Shown here: in pieces, positions 45,351 through 53,960 of the stretch
Layout: each line of letters begins with the position of its first letter
Position numbering within the stretch: position 1 is the first letter of the stretch
NCBI RefSeq assembly: GCF_008041945.1
Contig: NZ_VKAD01000002.1
Span: 310,001 to 374,000, forward strand
Source: Reinekea thalattae
GTDB lineage: Bacteria; Pseudomonadota; Gammaproteobacteria; Pseudomonadales; Natronospirillaceae
Reading direction: 5' to 3'
Length of the DNA stretch: 64,000 nt
The notes under the pieces: model-generated
Told to the model about the DNA's origin: nothing
The model's input: only the letters and a program-made list of their open reading frames with translations
The model's database searches: none
Position numbers and translations under genes: made by a program

Positions 45351-45842
45351 GTGAGTATTATTGTAAGGCGAGCAGAAGCAAATGATGCTCGGGCAATCAA
45401 AGAGGTTTATGAAGGCAAAGCGGCTTATGGCAATACCTTGCAGCTACCCAAACCTTCGTATGAATTATGGCAGCAACGCTTTAGTAACGTGCCAGAAAAT
45501 GTATATGCTTATGTAGCGCTGATCGAAGATGAAGTTGTTGGTAACTTGGGTTTTCATGTGCAGACTAATCCTCGTCGTCGGCATGTCGCAACCTTTGGTA
45601 TGGGTGTTAAAGATAATTTTACTGGTCAGGGTGTTGGCAGCGCTTTACTCGCGACAGCAATCGATTTAGCCGATAACTGGCTCAATATTAAACGCATTGA
45701 AATCACGGCTTTTGTTGATAACACCAGTGCGATTAGCCTGTATAAAAAATTTGGTTTTGTTATTGAAGGCGAAGCGCCTGCTTACGCCTTCCGTAACGGT
45801 GAGTTTGCTTCGGTGTACCACATGGCTAGAGTCGTGAGCTAA
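45351..45842 (+). CDS. yhhY: GNAT N-acetyltransferase YhhY/AaaT
   Basis: A 163-aa acetyltransferase that closely follows E. coli YhhY in order: YGNTLQLPKPSYELWQ, NPRRRHVATFGMGV, the acetyl-CoA loop GQGVGSALL, IKRIEITAFVDNTSAISLYK and FRNGEFASVYHMARV. YhhY acetylates methionine and other amino acids. The start is GTG at 45351 with AAGGAA upstream. Confidence 0.93.
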   Translation: MSIIVRRAEANDARAIKEVYEGKAAYGNTLQLPKPSYELWQQRFSNVPENVYAYVALIEDEVVGNLGFHVQTNPRRRHVATFGMGVKDNFTGQGVGSALLATAIDLADNWLNIKRIEITAFVDNTSAISLYKKFGFVIEGEAPAYAFRNGEFASVYHMARVVS

Positions 45843-45941
45843 AGCGCTTGACACTCTGGTAATGCTTTAGACATGATGTCACCAATAAAACCTGCACCAA
45901 TAGTTAATGAGATATGCCTCGACTCTACATCGATATGTGTG

Positions 45942-47717
45942 TCAAAGTTGGCCTAATAGTTCTTCTAGCTCGTTTTGCCATTGCTGCTGTTTTTTCGGTT
46001 TTTGGAATTTTTTCTTCCTTGCTTTATCTTCTGTGAGTAATGTTTCTAATTGGTAGACGCGTTCTAATAGTAACTCTTCATTAGTTGTTGAGCCTGTATC
46101 TTCACCTGCAACCGAGGTTGAGCTGTTATTGTTTCTAGGTCTAGCAACAGAATCAATAGAAGTATCTCTGTTAGGGTGGTTGTTTAATGAGTCGTGGATC
46201 GTTGTATCAAGCGAACGATAGAAGTCATTCAGATCGTGAATTTCTTTTAATTGCCCAGCCTCTATTAACCAATAGCGAGTCGCCACTCGTTCAATAAATA
46301 ATTTATCGTGTGAGGTGAGTAGCAAGGAAAGTCCATCGGCCATGAGTTCCTGCTCTAATTGTTCCTTACCCTGTAAATCAATGTGGTTGGTCGGTTCATC
46401 CATGATCAGTAAGTTTGGCTGCTCTAATTGAAAACCTAGTAAAACTAACCGTGCACGTTCGCCACCACTGAGCCTGTTAACGAGACGAGAGTGGTCGCGA
46501 TACGCAAAGCCCCAGTGAATTAAGGTTTGGGTTATATCGTCTGCTTGTGCGTGGCTGTGCTCAAGTAGCCAGTCGAAAATGCTGATCGGCTGATCGAATA
46601 GCTCCAACTCCTGATCAAAATAACCAATGCGAACATTCGGGTTGAAACGAGTTGTGGTTTGTTGGCCAATATCCTTTTCGCTGTTAGCTAATAACGACTT
46701 AATGCAACTGGATTTGCCGCTGCCGTTAATACCTAAGAGTGCAATTCGATCACCGGGCCGAAAAACCAGTTCATCAATAGCATAAAGTAAGCGACCGTCA
46801 GGTGCAGTGATGCGTTCGTTCTCAAAAGTGAACAGTTGTTTCGAGCGCAAAAGCTCGGTATCAACCGATAGCGATAAGCCTGTACCTTGCGAGATAAAGG
46901 TTTTGTTTGCTTCTAGCTTATCAACACGTTTTTCCATCGTTTTTGCTTTACGAGCGAGATCTTCGTTATCGTAAACCTTACCCCATGTTGCGAGCCGTTT
47001 TGCGCTAACTTTTAGCTTATCGATTTGCTTCTCTTCGCTGGCACGAGTTTTAGCGGCGGCTTCATCTTGGTCGGCGAGCGCAAGCCTTGCCAAGCTGTAA
47101 GGTAAAGCGAAACTATAACAACGTTCATCGCGTAGCCATAAGGTTCGATTAGTCACACTATCGAGCAAATCCCTATCGTGCGAAATCATCAAAAAAGCCG
47201 GAACCTGTGGTTGCGATAAAAATTGCTTTAATGCATTCATAGCGCTTACGTCCATATGGTTTCCGGGTTCGTCGAGTAAAATCAATTCCGGCTCCTTGAT
47301 AATCGCGCGCGCAAAAAGAATTAAACTCTTTTGGCCACCGCTGAGTTCGGCCATTTTTTGTTTAAACTGGTCGTTGCTAAAGCCAAGACTGTAAAGGAGG
47401 GTTTCTGCTTCGTATTTGCGGCTGAGACGTTCATCGAATTCTATCGTATCGAGTAATGAATCGAGCATGGTTAGCTCGGCTAAACCTTCAGGAACAAACT
47501 GTTCAACTGAGCCAACCTTTAATCCGCGTTGAATCTGAATGCGTCCGTCGTCTGGCGTTTGCCTGTTGAGTAAGAGTGATAATAGTGAAGACTTTCCACA
47601 ACCGTTATGACCTACAAGACCAATGCGATCACCGGGTTCAATAGAAAAGGAAAGATTATCAAACAGCTTTTTAGTACCTGCTTGAAAAGAAATATTAAGA
47701 ACATTTATTAAGGACAT
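45942..47717 (-). CDS. ABC-F family ATPase (ribosome-associated type)
   Basis: A 591-aa soluble protein with two ABC domains and no membrane segments. Walker A motifs are GHNGCGKSS (near 35) and GINGSGKSS (near 328). Signature motifs LSGGQKS and LSGGERA and Walker B LILLDEPGNHMD and LLIMDEPTNHID follow. The charged interdomain linker (AKTMEKRVDKLEANK) is the part that reaches the ribosome E/P site in ABC-F proteins. A coiled-coil tail ends the protein. ABC-F members either aid translation or protect the ribosome from antibiotics; the leader ORF upstream supports the second, but this is inference. Confidence 0.9.
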   Translation of the reverse strand: MSLINVLNISFQAGTKKLFDNLSFSIEPGDRIGLVGHNGCGKSSLLSLLLNRQTPDDGRIQIQRGLKVGSVEQFVPEGLAELTMLDSLLDTIEFDERLSRKYEAETLLYSLGFSNDQFKQKMAELSGGQKSLILFARAIIKEPELILLDEPGNHMDVSAMNALKQFLSQPQVPAFLMISHDRDLLDSVTNRTLWLRDERCYSFALPYSLARLALADQDEAAAKTRASEEKQIDKLKVSAKRLATWGKVYDNEDLARKAKTMEKRVDKLEANKTFISQGTGLSLSVDTELLRSKQLFTFENERITAPDGRLLYAIDELVFRPGDRIALLGINGSGKSSCIKSLLANSEKDIGQQTTTRFNPNVRIGYFDQELELFDQPISIFDWLLEHSHAQADDITQTLIHWGFAYRDHSRLVNRLSGGERARLVLLGFQLEQPNLLIMDEPTNHIDLQGKEQLEQELMADGLSLLLTSHDKLFIERVATRYWLIEAGQLKEIHDLNDFYRSLDTTIHDSLNNHPNRDTSIDSVARPRNNNSSTSVAGEDTGSTTNEELLLERVYQLETLLTEDKARKKKFQKPKKQQQWQNELEELLGQL

Positions 47718-47748
47718 GTTTCACCTATGCGCAATTGAATTAATCATT

Positions 47749-47799
47749 GCACAGATGAGCACTGAGAAGGGTGGTTCAGTTTTTCAGCGAAATCTGTGC
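47749..47799 (-). promoter_or_regulatory. Inverted repeat in the ABC-F leader, after the upstream ORF
   Basis: GCACAGAT at 47749-47756 pairs exactly with ATCTGTGC at 47792-47799, and ACTGA/TCAGT (47761-47765 with 47776-47780) nests inside. The structure begins just after the stop of the upstream ORF and ends about 30 bp before the ABC-F start (ribosome site AGGTG). This is a typical place for an attenuator. RNA folding is inferred. Confidence 0.5.
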
Positions 47800-47800
47800 G

Positions 47801-47878
47801 TTAAACAAGATTCGCTAAGCGTGGGTCGCCAAGATGAAATGCGTAAGTTAATACGCAAGAAAATGCAGCAATGTGCAT
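47801..47878 (-). CDS. Leader peptide (25 aa) upstream of the ABC-F gene
   Basis: ATG at 47878 is preceded by a perfect AGGAGG at 47885-47890, spacing 6. The frame runs 25 codons (MHIAAFSCVLTYAFHLGDPR, then LANLV) to a TAA at 47801. No other ORF competes with it. A short inverted repeat (GCGTA-TTAACT-TACGC) lies within it. Leader peptides are common upstream of antibiotic-inducible ABC-F genes, where ribosome stalling changes the downstream RNA fold. An 11-bp palindrome (47932-47942) upstream could be an operator. Confidence 0.6.
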   Translation of the reverse strand: MHIAAFSCVLTYAFHLGDPRLANLV

Positions 47879-47995
47879 GGGTAGCCTCCTTATATAATCG
47901 TGATGGTTTTTAGTGTCGCCTTGGTTAAAGCGTACAGTGTACCGCAAAGATTTATGGTTAATATAAAACCTTATACGTACCTTGAAATCTTATAG

Positions 47996-48029
47996 GTACT
48001 GAGAAAGCTCAGTACGAATAGCTCAGTAC
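47996..48029. repeat. Inverted and direct repeats downstream of nasA
   Basis: GTACTGAG (47996-48003) pairs with CTCAGTAC at 48008-48015 and again with an identical copy at 48022-48029, so two alternative hairpins are possible. It lies about 70 bp past the nasA stop; no T tract follows on the minus strand. Confidence 0.5.
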
Positions 48030-48095
48030 CCATAACCTCGACCCTGAAACGCTATTTTACCTTGAACTATCGGTAGAACGCTAGAGTTGTTCGGC

Positions 48096-50762
48096 TTATA
48101 AGTTTTCGGCCACCTTAACATCGGCTTGCCAATGCGAGACGATGTCGGCGATCTCAGGACGGCAGCTGCCACAATTACTGCCACAGCGGAGTTCACGCTG
48201 AAGTTCACTTTGGCTTGCCTCGGGGTGTTGTTTTAAGTAATCGCTAATGTCGCTGTGATAAACATTAAAACAACTGCATACGCGTTGACCGATGACGTCG
48301 ATACTTTTAGACATCAGCTCGTTTTCTAATTCGCTGTTACATTGGCCTTGTTCGAACATGCGCATTAACGCATCTAATGCTGGAATGGGCGATTGTTCTG
48401 AAACACTGACGATGTAGTCAATCTGCGAATCCACAATGCCGGTAATGCGATATTCATCTTGGTTGGGTCGCCGGTATTGCAACTGCTTTTCTACGTTTGG
48501 TAAGAGGCTAAGACACTCCGATTCAAGCATTGATTCTGATAGTGCCTGTAGATAAAAATAACCACGATTGACTTCAATAGACACCGAAAAATTATCGTTA
48601 TGATTCAATGAAATAGCTTGCTGACTGAATAGTGCTAACCAGCGCTTGGTTGTAACTGCCTGTGCCTGAACCCGATTCTGTTTGTATTGTGGCTGCCCAG
48701 AAACAGGGTCGGCAATAAATTGAGTTAGATTGTTAGCTTTGGTTTTATTCGCGAACTGCTGGTTCCAATGAATCGACATATAGCACTCTCCTGGACTCTG
48801 TGATGTGCTGAGTTTTGCGATAGCTAGCGTGTTCGAATTTTTGTTGGCTATTTTCACAAGGTCATTAGCCATTATTGATAATTTTTTTGCATCGAGTGGG
48901 TTAATCAGCACACTTGGGTAAAGCTCGTGACTGTTGAGTTTTTTTGCAGCACTGGTGCGAGTCATGGTGTGCCATTGATCGCGCCCGCGCCCATTATTGA
49001 GTATTAAGCTATTTTTATCAGCGGCGTTAAGTTCAGGTAACTTAGGCGTAATGGCGATAAAATTGGCTTTTTTATCAGCGGTAAAAAACTGCTGGTCATC
49101 AAACATTCGCGCTTTGCCACTGGGGTAGGTTTCATTCACCGGCCACTGAATCGGCTTTAGGCTATCGTATTGCTGTTGAGTGATGTTGGAAAATGCGCTG
49201 ATGTCGAAGTCTCGGCTGCCGTTGTTTTCAAAGCCGCTTAGCTGAGCGTGTTCTCTAAAAATTTCGTAGGCGTGTTCATATTGGAAGGCGTCACCGTAAC
49301 CTAGCCGCTTTGCAACTTCGCTGATAATCCACCAATCGTGGCGTGCTTGGCCGAGTGGCTGGATAAAACCACGTTGTCGAGAAATAGTGCGGTCAGCGTT
49401 GGTCACGGTGCCATTTTTTTCACCCCAGCCCGTGGCGGGTAACAGCACATCGGCGTATTGGGTGGTGTCTGTTTCGGCCATGCAGTCAGAAACAATTAGG
49501 CACTCGCACTGTTGCAAGATTCTTTTTATGCGGTCTGAGTCGGGTAATGAAACCGCTGGGTTTGTACCGATTACCCAAAGCACTTTAATTTTATCTTGCT
49601 CAACCGCTTCGAACATATCTAATGCTTTTAAGCCGGGTGCTTTAGCAATGTTGTTGCTGCGCCAAAAACGGCTGACTTTATCGATGCCTGTGGCATCGAA
49701 TTCCATATGAGCGGCCAACGTGTTGGCTAAACCGCCAACTTCACGTCCGCCCATGGCGTTAGGTTGGCCAGTGATGGAGTAAGGGCCACAGCCCGGTTTG
49801 CCAATTTGGCCACTAGCTAAGTGGACATTAATAATGGCGTTGCACTTATCGGTGCCACTGTTGGATTGATTAATGCCCATAGAATAAAAACTAATACTGC
49901 GCTTAGCATTGGCAAACCAATCATAAAACTGGCGTAATTTATTTTCTGAAATACCACAAAACAGAGCGACCTCTGTTAGCGTTTGTGGGCAGGCTTCAAG
50001 TGCCTGTTCAAAATTGTTGGTGTGCTGATTAATAAATGTTTGATCGAGTTTCCCAACACGCGCTAAATAAGCCAGTAGACCATTGTAAAGCATGGCATCG
50101 GTGCCGGGTTTAATTGCCAAATGCAAATCTGCTTCGCCAGCCGTCGCCGATCTTTTAGGGTCGATCACCACCATTTTATAGTGGGGATTTTTTTTCTGAG
50201 CTGCTCGCATGCGTTGATACAAAATCGGATGCGTCCAAGCCGCATTGGAGCCGATGAGGATCATCAAGTCGGTTTCTTCTAAATCGTCATAGCTGTTCGG
50301 TACGGTGTCGCTGCCAAAGGCACGCTTATAGGCCGCGACCGCCGAAGACATGCAGAGCCGTGAATTGGTATCAACGTTCGCGCTACCGATAAAGCCTTTC
50401 ATCAGCTTATTGGCAACATAATAATCTTCGCTAAGAATCTGGCCGCTTAAATAAAAGGCGACTGAATCGGGACCGTATTGTTCAATACTTTGGCGAAACT
50501 TCTCTGCAACGTAGTCCAGAGCTTGTGTCCATGACGTCTGTTGGTTTTCGACAACGGGGGCTTGCAAACGGCCATGGCTGGTTAACGTTGACGAAAGCTG
50601 ACTGCCTTTAATGCACAGCTTACCGGCATTGGCAGGGTGCTCGGCATCACCCTGAACGCTGACGCTATCATTGACTGGTTTGGCTAAAACACCACAGCCA
50701 ACACCACAGTAAGGACAGGTTGATTTAATCGTCTCGCTAGCAAGCGGTTTTAGCTTTGGCAC
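48096..50762 (-). CDS. nasA: Assimilatory nitrate reductase catalytic subunit
   Basis: Molybdenum-bis-MGD enzyme that reduces nitrate to nitrite in the cytoplasm. About 888 aa. The N-terminal 4Fe-4S motif is CPYCGVGCGV, and the molybdopterin domains contain YFSGQ-type and LWVIGTNPAVSLPDSD segments. A C-terminal BFD-like [2Fe-2S] domain has CSCFNV and CGSNCGSC, as in Klebsiella NasA. The GTG at 50762 is chosen (ACAGG upstream, 13-bp overlap with nirD); a TTG at 50798 is the alternative. Last gene of the nirB-nirD-nasA operon. Confidence 0.94.
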   Translation of the reverse strand: MPKLKPLASETIKSTCPYCGVGCGVLAKPVNDSVSVQGDAEHPANAGKLCIKGSQLSSTLTSHGRLQAPVVENQQTSWTQALDYVAEKFRQSIEQYGPDSVAFYLSGQILSEDYYVANKLMKGFIGSANVDTNSRLCMSSAVAAYKRAFGSDTVPNSYDDLEETDLMILIGSNAAWTHPILYQRMRAAQKKNPHYKMVVIDPKRSATAGEADLHLAIKPGTDAMLYNGLLAYLARVGKLDQTFINQHTNNFEQALEACPQTLTEVALFCGISENKLRQFYDWFANAKRSISFYSMGINQSNSGTDKCNAIINVHLASGQIGKPGCGPYSITGQPNAMGGREVGGLANTLAAHMEFDATGIDKVSRFWRSNNIAKAPGLKALDMFEAVEQDKIKVLWVIGTNPAVSLPDSDRIKRILQQCECLIVSDCMAETDTTQYADVLLPATGWGEKNGTVTNADRTISRQRGFIQPLGQARHDWWIISEVAKRLGYGDAFQYEHAYEIFREHAQLSGFENNGSRDFDISAFSNITQQQYDSLKPIQWPVNETYPSGKARMFDDQQFFTADKKANFIAITPKLPELNAADKNSLILNNGRGRDQWHTMTRTSAAKKLNSHELYPSVLINPLDAKKLSIMANDLVKIANKNSNTLAIAKLSTSQSPGECYMSIHWNQQFANKTKANNLTQFIADPVSGQPQYKQNRVQAQAVTTKRWLALFSQQAISLNHNDNFSVSIEVNRGYFYLQALSESMLESECLSLLPNVEKQLQYRRPNQDEYRITGIVDSQIDYIVSVSEQSPIPALDALMRMFEQGQCNSELENELMSKSIDVIGQRVCSCFNVYHSDISDYLKQHPEASQSELQRELRCGSNCGSCRPEIADIVSHWQADVKVAENL

Positions 50763-51094
50763 AACAAAACCTGTTGGTTTTCTATTTTTGCCGCCCAAAC
50801 AGGCACGTACATATTTTCATCTTCTAGGCACAGGCCAGTTAAAAAACTAAAGTGCTGCTTGTAAAGTGGCGAGGCAACACAGAGCTGCCCTTTAATGTCA
50901 CAGACAATGCCTCGCGCAAGCACGTTGGCTCGACTAAAAGGATCGAAATGGCCAATGGCGTAGACGCTGGGCTCTAAGTGTGGCAAATAAAAAATCGCCA
51001 CCTGTTGGTTGTCGAATTTGGCGGCAACGCCAGAGTATGGGATTAGGTCCTTTGTACTACAGACGGCTTGCCAAGTTTTGTGTGTCGTAGACAT
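50750..51094 (-). CDS. nirD: Nitrite reductase (NADH) small subunit
   Basis: A 114-aa Rieske-like subunit of assimilatory nitrite reductase. Recognised by WQAVCSTKDLIPYSGVAAKF, FDPFSRANVLARGIV and PVWAAKIENQQVLL. As in most NirD proteins, the Rieske cysteines and histidines are not conserved. It begins 27 bp after nirB with AAGGAGAAC. Confidence 0.94.
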   Translation of the reverse strand: MSTTHKTWQAVCSTKDLIPYSGVAAKFDNQQVAIFYLPHLEPSVYAIGHFDPFSRANVLARGIVCDIKGQLCVASPLYKQHFSFLTGLCLEDENMYVPVWAAKIENQQVLLCQS

Positions 51095-51121
51095 GCTGTT
51101 CTCCTTGAAAGCTTGTAGGGG

Positions 51122-53659
51122 TTAACCGGCGTTGCTGACGGCAATGAGTTGTTCTTTTTCATCCGTGCGAGCAGGGCGTATTTGACCGCGCTCTTGTACG
51201 AAGACAATGTTGTCGTCGCTATCGGCGGCGTTGACAAAGGTGCGGAAGCGTTTCAGTTTTTCTTCGTCGCGTAACGTTGTTGCCCATTCACATTGGAATG
51301 TGTTTAGTAGCCGTTCCATCTGTACTTCAAGGTCGGCATTGATACCTAAGTGATCATCGATGACGACAGATTTTAAATAATCCAAACCGCCTTCTAAGTT
51401 TTCTAACCAACGAGCAGTACGCTGTAAGCGCTCGCCAGTACGGATGTAAAACATAAAGATTCGGTCGATGTATTTAATCAACGTGTCATCGTCGAGGTCG
51501 GTTGCAAATAGATCGGCGTGTCGAGGTTTCATGCCGCCGTTACCGCAAACATAAAGGTTCCAGCCGTTTTCGGTAGCGATGACGCCAAAGTCTTTACTTT
51601 GTGCTTCGGCACATTCTCGAGTACAGCCACTGACGGCGAACTTAACTTTGTGTGGTGCGCGAATGCCTTTGTAGCGGTCTTCAATATGGATCGCCATGCC
51701 AACCGAGTCTTGAACACCATAGCGACACCAAGTGCTGCCAACGCAGCTTTTAACGGTACGTACCGACTTGCCATAGGCTTGGCCGGTTTCAAAACCCGCA
51801 TCGACCAACTGCTGCCAAATCAGCGGCAGCTGATGCAGTTGTGCACCGAATAAATCAATACGCTGACCGCCGGTAATCTTGGTGTAGAGCTTAAATTCTT
51901 TAGCGACTTCGCCAATTTTAATCAGCGCGTCTGGGGTGATTTCGCCGCCTGCAATTCGCGGCACAACAGAATAGGTGCCATCCTTTTGCATGTTGGCTAA
52001 AAAAGTATCGTTGGTGTCTTGCAAGCTAACATGCTCTTCGTTGAGTACGTGCTCGTTCCAAGTCGCTGCCAGAATACCGCCGACTGTCGGTTTGCAAATT
52101 TCACAACCCAAACCTTGGCCGTGCTCGGCTAAAAGTTGCGCATAGGTTTTAATTTGTTTAGTTAAAATAATGTGCGTTAGTTCTTCACGGCTGTAAGAAA
52201 AGTGCTCGCATAAATGGTTGTTTACTTCCACGCCACGTTTGGCTAATTCGGCGTTGACGGTGTCTTTTAATAGTTGAGCACAACCGCCACAGCCACTGCC
52301 TGCGCCGGTGCAATCCGATACATCCGCAGCGGTACAGCAGCCGTTATCAACTGCGGCAATAACATCGCCTTTGGTGACATTCAAACAAGAACAAATGGTG
52401 GCTGTATCGGGCAGCATATCTGCACCAAGCGCTGGCGCCGAATCGGTAGAAGGCAGGATTAACGACTGAGGTTCCGCTGGTAATTCAATCGCATTTAGGC
52501 TGTATTGCAGCAGGGTATCGTAGTAGCTGTTATCACCGACCAACACCGCGCCGAGTAATTTTTTACCATCTGCACTGACCACCATTTTACGGTAGGTTTT
52601 TTTGGTGCCATCGTAATATTGGTAGATTTCAGCGCCTTCGGTTTGGGCGTGAGCGTCACCAATGGAGCCGACATCGATGCCCAATAACTTCAGTTTGGTC
52701 GACATGTCTGCGCCAGTGAAGTTGGCTTCGATAGAAAAAATATCGGATGCCGCTGTTTCTGCCATGCGATAGCCGGGAGCGACTAAGCCATAAATTTTAT
52801 TTTGCCATAACGCCACTTCGCCGATGGCATAGATATTTTCGTCTGAGGTTTGACATTGGTCGTTGATAATAACGCCGCCGCGTTCGTGAACATCCAAACC
52901 GCATTCTCGCGCCAATTGGTCTCTTGGCCGAATACCGGCAGAGAACACCACCATGTCGGTTTCTAATGGGTCATGATCTTTAAAGGTCATTCGGTAGCGA
53001 CTGCTTTCGCCAGCTTCAATCAGTGTCGTGGCGTAGCCAGTATGCACCTGAACATCGGTTTCTTCGATTAATCGCTTGAGCAATTCGCCGCCGTCTTCAT
53101 CAACCTGAACCGGCATCAGCCTAGGTGCAAATTCAATGACGTGCGCTTCTAAGCCGAGTTGCTTTAACGCGTTCGCCGCTTCTAAACCGAGTAAGCCGCC
53201 GCCAATAACAACGCCGGTTTTGGCTCCTTGAGCACTGTTGCGAATGGCATCTAAATCGTCGAGGGTGCGATAAACAAAACAGTGTTCTTGTTCGTGCCCA
53301 GGCACTGGCGGCACAAAGGGATACGAGCCTGTGCCCAGAACCAACTTATCGTAGTTAAAACTTTGGCCGCTGGCTGTAGTCACCTGCTGTGTTTTGCGGT
53401 TAATGCCTGTTACGGCATCGCCCATAATAAAATGAATGCCCAGCTGGTCGTATTCTTCCGCGCTGGTTAGAGCTAAGTGATCGGCATCGTTGTCAAAGTA
53501 TTCCGATAGATGAACACGGTCGTAAGCAGGGTAGTGTTCTTCACCGATTACCGTGACTTGCCAGTCGGCAGCGTTTTTTTGTGCTTTTAGATTTTGCATG
53601 AACTGAATAACAAAATGGTGGCCGACCATCCCATTGCCTACAACAACCAATCGATTCAT
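51122..53659 (-). CDS. nirB: Nitrite reductase (NADH) large subunit
   Basis: A 845-aa flavo-siroheme enzyme reducing nitrite to ammonium. The FAD/NAD domains are at the N-terminus (VVVGNGMVGHHFV at 4-16; GVVIGGGLLGLEAANALK near 150). The BFD [2Fe-2S] region (CSCLNV, CGGCAQLL) is near 420-460, and the siroheme/4Fe-4S half has CVGSTWCRYG and CTRECAEAQ. The start at 53659 follows GGAGAAGAG; an ATG six codons upstream lies in the terminator-proximal leader. First gene of the nirB-nirD-nasA operon, probably under NtrC and NasT. Confidence 0.96.
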   Translation of the reverse strand: MNRLVVVGNGMVGHHFVIQFMQNLKAQKNAADWQVTVIGEEHYPAYDRVHLSEYFDNDADHLALTSAEEYDQLGIHFIMGDAVTGINRKTQQVTTASGQSFNYDKLVLGTGSYPFVPPVPGHEQEHCFVYRTLDDLDAIRNSAQGAKTGVVIGGGLLGLEAANALKQLGLEAHVIEFAPRLMPVQVDEDGGELLKRLIEETDVQVHTGYATTLIEAGESSRYRMTFKDHDPLETDMVVFSAGIRPRDQLARECGLDVHERGGVIINDQCQTSDENIYAIGEVALWQNKIYGLVAPGYRMAETAASDIFSIEANFTGADMSTKLKLLGIDVGSIGDAHAQTEGAEIYQYYDGTKKTYRKMVVSADGKKLLGAVLVGDNSYYDTLLQYSLNAIELPAEPQSLILPSTDSAPALGADMLPDTATICSCLNVTKGDVIAAVDNGCCTAADVSDCTGAGSGCGGCAQLLKDTVNAELAKRGVEVNNHLCEHFSYSREELTHIILTKQIKTYAQLLAEHGQGLGCEICKPTVGGILAATWNEHVLNEEHVSLQDTNDTFLANMQKDGTYSVVPRIAGGEITPDALIKIGEVAKEFKLYTKITGGQRIDLFGAQLHQLPLIWQQLVDAGFETGQAYGKSVRTVKSCVGSTWCRYGVQDSVGMAIHIEDRYKGIRAPHKVKFAVSGCTRECAEAQSKDFGVIATENGWNLYVCGNGGMKPRHADLFATDLDDDTLIKYIDRIFMFYIRTGERLQRTARWLENLEGGLDYLKSVVIDDHLGINADLEVQMERLLNTFQCEWATTLRDEEKLKRFRTFVNAADSDDNIVFVQERGQIRPARTDEKEQLIAVSNAG

Positions 53660-53675
53660 TTCTCTTCTCCTAGGC

Positions 53676-53724
53676 AAAAAAAAACGCCCGAAACATCCTG
53701 CAGTTAAGCAGTGTGTTTCGAGCG
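53676..53724 (-). terminator. Leader terminator before nirB, likely NasT-controlled
   Basis: On the minus strand a 10-bp stem (53724-53715 with 53694-53685, one G-U) runs into nine T residues (53684-53676), 17 bp from the nirB start. A CTGC/GCAG stem with a six-base loop lies inside. A terminator placed between promoter and first gene is the arrangement of ANTAR-protein antitermination leaders. Confidence 0.85.
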
Positions 53725-53757
53725 CCTTTGCTCTTATGATTTTTCTATCTGTCGTGT

Positions 53758-53781
53758 GATTTTTTAGCTTGCTAAAAAATC
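53758..53781 (-). promoter_or_regulatory. Upstream hairpin of the nirB leader
   Basis: Perfect inverted repeat with 11-bp arms (53758-53768 with 53771-53781); it can be drawn with a six-base loop. ANTAR target RNAs have two such stem-loops before or within the terminator; the exact loop consensus is not met. Confidence 0.5.
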
Positions 53782-53810
53782 AATTAAATCTGTTTATGTC
53801 TAAATTTAAA

Positions 53811-53826
53811 GGCATTAATTATGCCA
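53811..53826 (-). promoter_or_regulatory. Candidate sigma-54 promoter of nirB
   Basis: Read on the minus strand, TGGCAT-N5-ATGCC has the invariant GG and GC at the required -24/-12 spacing. The transcript would start near 53800, giving a 140-nt leader with the hairpin and terminator above. The element is nearly palindromic, so orientation rests on context. Confidence 0.6.
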
Positions 53827-53926
53827 TTTTAAAAATAACCTCGCGGTGTTCCTTTGAGACCGTTGATGTTACTGGTCTGGCTTGGCATAAAACAGCTCGC
53901 GCAGTTGAACCGCTACTGTGCTTTTT

Positions 53927-53943
53927 TGCACCGTTGAAGTGCG
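53927..53943. promoter_or_regulatory. Candidate NtrC site upstream of nirB
   Basis: TGCACC-GTTGA-AGTGCG matches the NtrC consensus TGCACC-N5-GGTGCA with two changes. It is about 135 bp upstream of the predicted sigma-54 start, a normal enhancer distance. Confidence 0.5.
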
Positions 53944-53960
53944 GTTGTCAAAATCAGGCG

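Noticed and set aside
47716-47913. Plus-strand 65-codon ORF opposite the ABC-F leader
   Set aside because: Composition is not protein-like, there is no ribosome site, and it is antisense to the better supported leader ORF and hairpin.
49387-49710. Plus-strand ORF inside nasA
   Set aside because: Shadow frame of a well-supported gene, with no ribosome site or recognisable domain.
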